Source: Bolinopsis microptera (taxonomy: Eukaryota; Ctenophora; Tentaculata; Lobata; Bolinopsidae). From it: a stretch of 64,000 bases of DNA. The stretch is taken from NCBI RefSeq assembly GCF_026151205.1, contig NC_087076.1:13005675-13069674 (forward strand). Reading direction: 5' to 3'. Positions 33,701 through 45,700 of this stretch are shown one piece after another. Positions within the stretch are counted from its first letter, which is position 1, and each line of letters opens with the position of its first letter. A model generated the notes under the pieces. The model did not search any database, was not told the DNA's origin, and worked only from the letters and a program-made list of their open reading frames with translations. Position numbers and translations under genes: made by a program.

Positions 33701-36700
33701 GCAAGGTCGATTGTAACACGTCCAGGACCTATGAGAGACTGAGAAGTGAGAGAGCGACAGAAAGTGCACCAGGAATGACAGGTTCCACATTCATATCAAA
33801 GTATCAAGACACAATGCCACAATGGTTTTACGCCAACCAGAATCTTGTGCTGCTCACCCACACCTACCACCCCTGTGTCACCTTCATAAATTCTTTGTTG
33901 GCTTGAATAGCAAAATTGAGGGCCAGAGGGACCCGAAAATGCTAAATCTCCGTAGCTTCTTTGGAGCCACCACAAAGAAGCTACGGTCACCAAACTTAGA
34001 AAAGATGAAACAATAGGTTTCAATAAGTGACCATGAACAATAAACATGTTTTGCAGATAAGTTGGTGCCAATCCTAACAAGGACTTGTGAGATAAGCAGT
34101 AACACGACATGTTCAACTATTTGTAACCCGAAACCAGCAAATTTCATGTTATGACAAGTTTTATGATAAACCAGTAATCGACCGGGATTGGCAATTTTGA
34201 GCTATCCCGGTCCCGGTCCCGTCCCGGTCAAATGCTGATTTATGATCCCGGTCCCGGTTAATTCGGGATTCTTGGTCCCGGTCCCGGTCAATCACTCAAA
34301 TTTGCCGGGATTTTGACCGGGATCTTTACATAATTTCATTCACTGTAATTTTAAGTTTTTCCTTTCATTCATTGTGAATTTCATCTTTAAACATCCTCTG
34401 AGCCAAATAAAACAATGTTTGAAATTGCTAAACAAGTTTGAGTAATAAATTATGATCATGAATTAACCAGTAATCGACCGGAACTCCTGGTACCGGGAAT
34501 CCCGGTACCGGGATTGCCAATTTTGAGCTATCCCGGTCCCGGTCAAGTCACATTTTTCATCCCGGTCCCGGTCAAATGCTGATTTATGATCCCGGTCCCG
34601 GTCCCGGTCACGGTTAATTCAGGATTCTTGGTCCCGGTCCCGATCCCGGTCCCGGTCAGGCCTGAAATCATGTCCCGGTCGTTTACTGTGATAAACAAAC
34701 TCCAAATCATTCAACTTAAACAAGCGTATTCACCCGTGACCCTATACCACAGCCGCAAATATCTGACCTTTATTTGGTCAATAGTTTCAGCTTTTCACCG
34801 CTGAGGTATAGTTTCAGCATGCAGCAAGTTCTCCCGTTGTATTTAAAATCGAACCAAAAAATTCCACTGACTCCCTGACTCTTGTCACAGACAGTGGCGT
34901 AACGTTACCATTTGAACCGCCTCCCCCACTGAAGTCTGAAATGCATTGGCGCCCCTACAAAAATGTTGTATGGTCCATAAAAAAACGTCAGGTTATTTTT
35001 TGGGGCACCCTTACAGTTTTTTGGCGGCCCCCCCCCCCCTGGAGCTTCTTGTACTTCAAATATTCTTTTCGCATCGACCGAACGATAAATTTGCCGGGAA
35101 ACGATACATTTCGCTGCTAAATCGAAAGATTTTTTTGTAAAAAAGACCTGCAAATCTCTGATAGCAGGGTCTACGGGGCCCTTTGGTACGCCACTGGTTT
35201 CACAGCCGTCATAGCGAACGTCGCATCTGACTGCTTGGTGGCTTTAGCAGCTGCAGTCACCTTTTTCAAAGTCTTCCCTGTCACGAGACAGAGCGGCAGG
35301 ATGCAGGAGTACAGATGCGGCAAAAGGGTGAGGGTGAAATCCAGGATCAGTAGGTAAGGGGCTCCTATTTCCAAGATGTACACGTGGTTGATATTGAGGA
35401 TGAAGTTGACGGTAACAGCGGGAAAGTAGCAGATAAAGTAGGAGAAAGTGGTTAGGGAGGTTACAAAGAGGGCCCCTTTCTTCATGGCGTTCATTTCCTG
35501 GGTTGTGGAGGTCGGTTTTCCAAAGTACCGGTAAAGAACGTAGTGTGTAGAGGCCAGGATGAGGTTAACCACAAGTGTAATGACAATGAGGAAGGAAGTA
35601 AAGATGTGCAGCATCTTCTTCAGCACGTAGAGGGAGCAGCCTATGGAGTGAGGTGGACCCAGGTACCTGAAACGGATAGTTTTGGTCGTGATCAGCAGGA
35701 TGGACAGTACGATGGAGGAGGTAATGATCACCGCTATGATCTTCAAAACCACTTTTCGTCTAGCGATATTCTTGTACCATCTGGGCCTGAGAACCGCTGT
35801 GATTCGGTAGAGGCAGATGGTGGATAGGATAAGAGACAGGCTAAGGAATATGGTGATCTGTAAGAATCCCAACATTTCACAGCCTTTTCTAGAAATGTCA
35901 ATCCATATCACAACTCCCTCGATCATAGCAATGATAAGATCTAACAAACATACCAGGGGAACAGCAGCGAACAGCAGGAACAAGGGTTGTTTGTCTCTGG
36001 AGATCACTATGAGGGATTTTAGGGTGCCAAGATTCAAGGGTATGAAAACTGGAGCAAGGCCGCAGTTGAGAAGTGTTATGACGGTAGAGACCAGAAAAAC
36101 TGGGAGAGACATTTTCTGATTTCCACGGTCCACTTTTCCCTTCTTCCCACTTCCCATAATCATCCCATTTTCTTCCTCTATCGAATCAGTGTCATCTTCA
36201 ATTCCCACAGTCTTCCCTTCCCCTTCTTCTATCGAATCAGCATCGTCTCTAATCCTTATCTTTGGCTCTTTTTTCTTTGGAGCAGCGTCTGTTTTTGCTT
36301 GAAAAGGAGGGTGATCTGTAGTATCGTCTGTTTTAGCTATATGGATTATACCATTTATTTCAATTTGGGTGAAGCAAAGAAATGAATTTGGACCGAACAG
36401 TATTTGAAGATTGAGAATAATGAAGAGTGTGTTGACAAAACAGGCCATCGTACCTGTAGATAAAAACTTCGTTAAAATATAACGGCATGAAACGTGATGT
36501 ACTTCCTTCTCACAGGTCCATTTTATCTTATTTCGTAATAACTTTAAAACTATTAACACTATTTATACCCTGTAGGGTACATATTGGCTCTTTTATCCTT
36601 TTTTTATCCTAAAAAAAGTTAAACAATTAACGAAAGAGAAATGGGTAAGTTTATTAAGTTTTAAAACTTTACTGAACGTCACACTAAAAGTCACACTTTA

Positions 36701-39700
36701 AGCACTTTTCATCTTTTTACAAAACTATGAATAATCCATAGATAGAAGAACAGCGAACACAAAATATAAATAATGAATTTAAAGTTGACCGTCCACAGTC
36801 AAGTCGGTGTCTCTCCGCTCCAGAGTGACCTTCATAATCCACAAGATGTTGCTTTATAATGTTAATGGGGTGAATTGGACTAATAGAAATACTTTTTATT
36901 TATAGCACCCTGAAATACGATTCATTTATTCAACAAGGATCTTCTCAAACTACAAAAGATTCTTCTCCGGCAAATGCCCAAATGAGCACACAAAAAGAAA
37001 AGATGATCAATAAATGGTCAAATTACTACCTACGTCTGGTGGTGTGAAAATTAGATCGATGCTTGAGCATGAATATTTATTAACGTTTCTTTCATGAAAA
37101 TGTCGTACGCAACGTGGGCTCGAACTGATAGCAAGGTCGATTGTAACACGTCCAGGACCTATGAGAGACTGAGAAGTGAGAGAGCGACAGAAAGTGCACC
37201 AGGAATGACAGGTTCCACATTCATATCAAAGTATCAAGACACAATGCCACAATGGTTTTACGCCAACCAGAATCTTGTGCTGCTCACCCACACCTACCAC
37301 CCCTGTGTCACCTTCATAAATTCTTTGTTGGCTTGAATAGCAAAATTGAGGGCCAGAGGGACCCGAAAATGCTAAATCTCCGTAGCTTCTTTGGAGCCAC
37401 CACAAAGAAGCTACGGTCACCAAACTTAGAAAAGATGAAACAATAGGTTTCAATAAGTGACCATGAACAATAAACATGTTTTGCAGATAAGTTGGTGCCA
37501 ATCCTAACAAGGACTTGTGAGATAAGCAGTAACACGACATGTTCAACTATTTGTAACCCGAAACCAGCAAATTTCATGTTATGACAAGTTTTATGATAAA
37601 CCAGTAATCGACCGGGATTGGCAATTTTGAGCTATCCCGGTCCCGGTCCCGTCCCGGTCAAATGCTGATTTATGATCCCGGTCCCGGTTAATTCGGGATT
37701 CTTGGTCCCGGTCCCGGTCAATCACTCAAATTTGCCGGGATTTTGACCGGGATCTTTACATAATTTCATTCACTGTAATTTTAAGTTTTTCCTTTCATTC
37801 ATTGTGAATTTCATCTTTAAACATCCTCTGAGCCAAATAAAACAATGTTTGAAATTGCTAAACAAGTTTGAGTAATAAATTATGATCATGAATTAACCAG
37901 TAATCGACCGGAACTCCTGGTACCGGGAATCCCGGTACCGGGATTGCCAATTTTGAGCTATCCCGGTCCCGGTCAAGTCACATTTTTCATCCCGGTCCCG
38001 GTCAAATGCTGATTTATGATCCCGGTCCCGGTCACGGTTAATTCAGGATTCTTGGTCCCGGTCCCGATCCCGGTCCCGGTCAGGCCTGAAATCATGTCCC
38101 GGTCGTTTACTGTGATAAACAAACTCCAAATCATTCAACTTAAACAAGCGTATTCACCCGTGACCCTATACCACAGCCGCAAATATCTGACCTTTATTTG
38201 GTCAATAGTTTCAGCTTTTCACCGCTGAGGTATAGTTTCAGCATGCAGCAAGTTCTCCCGTTGTATTTAAAATCGAACCAAAAAATTCCACTGACTCCCT
38301 GACTCTTGTCACAGACAGTGGCGTAACGTTACCATTTGAACCGCCTCCCCCACTGAAGTCTGAAATGCATTGGCGCCCCTACAAAAATGTTGTATGGTCC
38401 ATAAAAAAATGTCAGGTTATTTTTTGGGGCACCCTTACAGTTTTTTGGCGGTCCCCCCCCCCCCTGGAGCTTCTTGTACTTCAAATATTCTTTTCGCATC
38501 GACCGAACGATAAATTTGCCGGGAAACGATACATTTCGCTGCTAAATCGAAAGATTTTTTTGTAAAAAAGACCTGCAAATCTCTGATAGCGGGGTCTACG
38601 GGGCCCTTTGGTACGCCACTGGTTTCACAGCCGTCATAGCGAACGTCACATCTGACTGCTTGGTGGCTTTAGCAGCTGCAGTCACCTTTTTCAAAGTCTT
38701 CCCTGTCACGAGACAGAGCGGCAGGATGCAGGAGTACAGATGCGGCAAAAGGGTGAGGGTGAAATCCAGGATCAGTAGGTAAGGGGCTCCTATTTCCAAG
38801 ATGTACACGTGGTTGATATTGAGGATGAAGTTGACGATAACAGCGGGAAAGTAGCAGATAAAGTAGGAGAAAGTGGTTAGGGAGGTTACAAAGAGGGCCC
38901 CTTTCTTCATGGCGTTCATTTCCTGGGTTGTGGAGGTCGGTTTTCCAAAGTACCGGTAAAGAACGTAGTGTGTAGAGGCCAGGATGAGGTTAACCACAAG
39001 TGTAATGACAATGAGGAAGGAAGTAAAGATGTGCAGCATCTTCTTCAGCACGTAGAGGGAGCAGCCTATGGAGTGAGGTGGACCTAGGTACTTGAAACGG
39101 ATAGTTTTGGTCGTGATCAGCAGGATGGACAGTACGATGGAGGAGGTAATGATCACCGCTATGATCTTCAAAACCACTTTTCGTCTAGCGATATTCTTGT
39201 ACCATCTGGGCCTGAGAACCGCTGTGATTCGGTAGAGGCAGATGGTGGATAGGATGAGAGACAGACTAAGGAATATGGTGATCTGTAAGAATCCCAACAT
39301 TTCACAGCCTTTTCTAGAAATGTCAATCCATATCACAACTCCCTCGATCATAGCAATGATAAGATCTAACAAACATACCAGGGGAACAGCAGCGAACAGC
39401 AGGAACAAGGGTTGTTTGTCTCTGGAGATCACTATGAGGGATTTTAGGGTGCCAAGATTCAAGGGTATGAAAACTGGAGCAAGGCCGCAGTTGAGAAGTG
39501 TTATGACGGTAGAGACCAGAAAAACTGGGAGAGACATTTTCTGATTTCCACGGTCCACTTTTCCCTTCTTCCCACTTCCCATAATCATCCCATTTTCTTC
39601 CTCTATCGAATCAGTGTCATCTTCAATTCCCACAGTCTTCCCTTCCCCTTCTTCTATCGAATCAGCATCGTCTCTAATCCTTATCTTTGGCTCTTTTTTC

Positions 39701-42700
39701 TTTGGAGCAGCGTCTGTTTTTGCTTGAAAAGGAGGGTGATCTGTAGTATCGTCTGTTTTAGCTGTATGGATTATACCATTTATTTCAATTTGGGTGAAGC
39801 AAAGAAATGAATTTGGACCGAACAGTATTTGAAGATTGAGAATAATGAAGAGTGTGTTGACAAAACAGGCCATCGTACCTGTAGATAAAAACTTCGTTAA
39901 AATATAACGGCATGAAACGTGATGTACTTCCTTCTCACAGGTCCATTTTATCTTATTTCGTAATAACTTTAAAACTATTAACACTATTTATACCCTGTAG
40001 GGTACATATTGGCTCTTTTATCCTTCTTTTATCCTAAAAAAAAGTTAAACAATTAACGAAAGAGAAATGGGTAAGTTTATTAAGTTTTAAAACTTTACTG
40101 AACGTCACACTAAAAGTCACACTTTAAGCACTTTTCATCTTTTTACAAAACTATGAATAATCCATAGATAGAAGAACAGCGATCACAAAATATAAATAAT
40201 GAATTTAAAGTTGACCGTCCACAGTCAAGTCGGTGTCTCTCCGCTCCAGAGTGACCTTCATAATCCACAAGATGTTGCTTTATAATGTTAATGGGGTGAA
40301 TTGGACTAATAGAAATACTTTTTATTTATAGCACCCTGAAATACGATTCATTTCTTCAACAAGGATCTTCTCAAACTACAAAAGATTCTTCTCCGGCAAA
40401 TGCCCAAATGAGCACACAAAAAGAAAAGATGATCAATAAATGGTCAAATTACTACCTACGTCTGGTGGTGTGAAAATTAGATCGATGCTTGAGCATGAAT
40501 ATTTATTAACGTTTCTTTCATGAAAATGTCGTACGCAACGTGGGCTCGAACTGATAGCAAGGTCGATTGTAACACGTCCAGGACCTATGAGAGACTGAGA
40601 AGTGAGAGAGCGACAGAAAGTGCACCAGGAATGACAGGTTCCACATTCATATCAAAGTATCAAGACACAATGCCACAATGGTTTTACGCCAACCAGAATC
40701 TTGTGCTGCTCACCCACACCTACCACCCCTGTGTCACCTTCATAAATTCTTTGTTGGCTTGAATAGCAAAATTGAGGGCCAGAGGGACCCGAAAATGCTA
40801 AATCTCCGTAGCTTCTTTGGAGCCACCACAAAGAAGCTACGGTCACCAAACTTAGAAAAGATGAAACAATAGGTTTCAATAAGTGACCATGAACAATAAA
40901 CATGTTTTGCAGATAAGTTGGTGCCAATCCTAACAAGGACTTGTGAGATAAGCAGTAACACGACATGTTCAACTATTTGTAACCCGAAACCAGCAAATTT
41001 CATGTTATGACAAGTTTTATGATAAACCAGTAATCGACCGGGATTGGCAATTTTGAGCTATCCCGGTCCCGGTCCCGTCCCGGTCAAATGCTGATTTATG
41101 ATCCCGGTCCCGGTTAATTCGGGATTCTTGGTCCCGGTCCCGGTCAATCACTCAAATTTGCCGGGATTTTGACCGGGATCTTTACATAATTTCATTCACT
41201 GTAATTTTAAGTTTTTCCTTTCATTCATTGTGAATTTCATCTTTAAACATCCTCTGAGCCAAATAAAACAATGTTTGAAATTGCTAAACAAGTTTGAGTA
41301 ATAAATTATGATCATGAATTAACCAGTAATCGACCGGAACTCCTGGTACCGGGAATCCCGGTACCGGGATTGCCAATTTTGAGCTATCCCGGTCCCGGTC
41401 AAGTCACATTTTTCATCCCGGTCCCGGTCAAATGCTGATTTATGATCCCGGTCCCGGTCCCGGTCACGGTTAATTCAGGATTCTTGGTCCCGGTCCCGAT
41501 CCCGGTCCCGGTCAGGCCTGAAATCATGTCACGGTCGTTTACTGTGATAAACAAACTCCAAATCATTCAACTTAAACAAGCGTATTCACCCGTGACCCTA
41601 TACCACAGCCGCAAATATCTGACCTTTATTTGGTCAATAGTTTCAGCTTTTCACCGCTGAGGTATAGTTTCAGCCTTAGTTGTAGTGAACGTACGGAACG
41701 TTCACTAAAAATAGTTTGTGAACGCGTTCGCTAAAAGATTTTAACGTTCGGAACATAAGGAACGTTAATTGCTATTATGAAATAATCGACATGAGCCTCA
41801 CCCTGTGAGACGAATTGGAGCTTGTACGACTGGGTGATAAACAAAAAAAAAGAAACCGCCTTACAGTTGAAAAGCAGCGAGACCTTATTTATGTTAACGC
41901 AAGTTTGCGTCTTATGAACAATTCACGAATTAAGGAGCAATAATTTCATTACTATTTGCTATACTAGTGACTTATTTTTATTCATTATTGTTTATTTACT
42001 GTCTAATTCCGACAACATGGTTTTATCTCATTGTATCCATCTAAAGTTAAAAATTATCGGAAAAATTATCAAAATATTGACTAACGTTCACTAACGTTCA
42101 CAAACGTTCACTACAAAATGATTGGAACGTACGTTCAGTACGACTAAGTTCAGCGTTCACTACAACTAAGGTTTCAGCATGCAGCAAGTTCTCCCGTTGT
42201 ATTTAAAATCGAACCAAAAAATTCCACTGACTCCCTGACTCTTGTCACAGACAGTGGCGTAACGTTACCATTTGAACCGCCTCCCCCACTGAAGTCTGAA
42301 ATGCATTGGCGCCCCTACAAAAATGTTGTATGGTCCATAAAAAAATGTCAGGTTATTTTTTGGGGCACCCTTACAGTTTTTTGGCGGTCCCCCCCCCCCT
42401 GGAGCTTCTTGTACTTCAAATATTCTTTTCGCATCGACCGAACGATAAATTTGCCGGGAAACGATACATTTCGCTGCTAAATCGAAAGATTTTTTTGTAA
42501 AAAAGACCTGCAAATCTCTGATAGCGGGGTCTACGGGGCCCTTTGGTACGCCACTGGTTTCACAGCCGTCATAGCGAACGTCACATCTGACTGCTTGGTG
42601 GCTTTAGCCGCTGCAGTCACCTTTTTCAAAGTCTTCCCTGTCACGAGACAGAGCGGCAGGATGCAGGAGTACAGATGCGGCAAAAGGGTGAGGATGAAAT

Positions 42701-45700
42701 CCAGGATCAGTAGGTACGGGGTTCCTATTTCCGAGATGTACACGTGGTCAATATTGAGGATGAAGTTGACGATAACAGCGGGAAAGTAGCAGATAAAGTA
42801 GGAGAAAGTGGTTAGGGAGGTTACAAAGAGGGCCCCCTTCTTCATGGCCTTCATTTCCTGGGTTGTGGAGGTCGGTTTTCCAAAGTACCGGTAAAGAACG
42901 TAGTGTGTAGAGGCCAGGATGAGGTTCACCAGAAGTGTAATGACAATGAGAAAGGAAGTAAAGATGTGCAGCATCTTCTTCAGCACGTAGAGGGAGCAGC
43001 CTATGGAGTGAGGTGGACCCAGGTACCTGAAACGGATAGTTTTGGTCGTGATCAGCAGGATGGACAGTACGATGGAGGAGGTAATGATCACCGCTATGAT
43101 CTTCAGAACCACTTTTCGTCTGGCGATATTCTTGTACCATCTGGGCCTGAGAACTGCTGTGATCCGGTAGAGGCAGATGGTGGATAGGATGAGAGACAGA
43201 CTAAGGAATATGGTGATCTGTAAGAATCCCAACATTTCACAGCCTTTTCTAGAAATGTCAATCCATATCACAACTCCCTCGATCATAGCAATGATAAGAT
43301 CTATTAAACATACCAAGGGAACAGCAGCGAACAGCAGGAACAAGGGCTGCTTGTCTCTGGAGATCACTATTAGGGACTTTAGGGTGTCTAGATTCAAGGG
43401 TATGAAAACTGGAGCAAGGCCGCAGTTGAGAAGTGTTATGACGGTAGAGACCAGAAAAACTGGGAGAGACATTTTCTGATTTCCACGGTCCACTTTTCTC
43501 TTCTTCCCACTTCCCATAATCATCCCATTTTCTTCCTCTATCGAATCAGTGTCATCTTCAATTTCCATCTTCTTCCCTTCCCCTTCCTCTATCGGATCAG
43601 TATCGTCTCTAATCTCTATCCTCGGCTCTTTTTTCTTTGGAGCAGCGTCTGTTTTTGCTTGAAAATGAGGGTGATCTGTACTAACGTCTGTTTTAGCTAT
43701 TTGGATTATATTTATACCATTAATTTCAAATTGATGGTCACCTTCCGTTGAAATCTCCCTCCGCGCCCTTTCCGTCACAATCTTTTCTGACGGTATAAAA
43801 ACAGGTCCAAACCTTGGTGTGAAGCAAAGAAATGGATTTGGACCGAAGAGTATTTGAAGATTGATAAGAATGAAGAGTGTGTTGAAAAAACTGGCCATCG
43901 TACCTGTAGATTAAAAATTTGTTAAAATATAACGACATGAAACGTAATGTACTTCCTTCTTACAGGTCAATTTTATCTTATTTCGTAATAACTAAAAAAC
44001 TATGAACACTATTTATACCCTGTAGGGTACATATTGGCTCTTTTATTCTTCTTTTGCTAGAAAACTTAAAAGTAACAACATTTTTAGATAAAAATAGGTC
44101 TAAGTGAGGTCTATGGTTTTACAGACTTAATTTAAAAAAGTTTATTAAGTTTTTAAACTTTACTGAACGCCACAATAAAAGTCACACTAAAAGTCACACT
44201 TTAAGTACCTGTTATATTTTTACAAAACTATAAATTCTTAAATGATAAATTTTGTTGACTTTAAAGCTGCATTCGATTCAATTAATCGGGAGTTTATCTG
44301 GAAAGCTTTCAGTCATTATATCATGGCTTGCCTTGTAATTTGTAAATACAATATACATTCGCATAATGCAAGCATTCTTTTGCGGCACCGTCAGCGCTGT
44401 CAGACATAATGGTGAGCTCTCTGATTGGTTTGACGTTACATCTGGTTCTGGGCAGGGGGATATTCAGGGTCCACCTATCTTTAATGTTTGCATCAACCTG
44501 CCTGCGCAGCGGGCTGAGGATAACAAATTGTTGTCACACGGGGCAGTGCTGCAGAGAGCTACCACCAGCTTTGGTCAGGATACAGTCGTCCTGGATACTG
44601 ACTATGCAGATGATTTGGCTATCATTGACAACACCAAGGACGGTCTCCAGGAGACGACTGATCTTTTATGCAAGTATGCGGCTCAGGCTGGCCTCAGAAT
44701 CAATGCGAAGAAAGCAGAGGTTATGGCCATCGGCAAGAATACATCACAGAGGCCGTATACTGAAGCATCAACGGTGGACATTACAGTAGGAGACAGGGCT
44801 ATCCAGCAAGTCAGCAACTTCACTTACCTTGGGTCGATTATATCAAGTGATGGGACTATTGACCGGGACTTGTCTGCACGGATCCAGAAAGCCTCAGGAG
44901 CATTCAATCAGCTCGGTAATATTTGGAAGACTATTTCATCAAAACTGTTTGAGGAGAATCCTTCGAATTGAGTGGTTCCACCGGACGAGCAATGTTCAAG
45001 TGTTGGAGCGGGCAAGAATAAACCCGGTTATAACCTACATCAGTGCCAACCGTCTTCGCTGGTTCGCTGGTTTCTAGAATGCCGGACACCAGGCTACCAA
45101 AGTATCCATTTGACTGGACACCTGCTCTCGGCCGAAGATCACGTGGTCGGCCAAGAAAGAATTGGCGAACCTCGGAACCTGTGTCCTAAAAGACGCAGTA
45201 ACATTTACAGGAGATCCAGACATTGTATTTGATAAGGTCCGAGAGTTGGCAGGAAACCGCAAGCACTGGAGAAAGATGATACGACATAAGCGGCAATTCC
45301 TTGGTGCATGTCACTCGAATGATTGAGGAGACCTTATCAAGTATCAAGTAAGTAAATAATCCTTAGATAGAAGAACAGCGCATACAAAAGGGAAATAATG
45401 AATTTAAAGTTGACCGTCCACAGTCAAGTCGGTGTCTCTCCGCTCCAGAGTGACCTTCATAATCCACAAGATGTTGCTTTATAATGTTAATGACGTGAAT
45501 TGGACTTATAGAAATGCTGCCTATTTATAGCACCCTGACCAATATTGTAAATATAAGATTCTATTGTATTGGAAAATTGGATAGATCGAACCGTTGTGTT
45601 TGAACTATAGATATATCTGTTGTTTGTAGCTTTACTATGTTAATTCATTTTATGCTTTTAACTCATAAATGGAAATATGAGAAAACTGGATAGATCTAAC

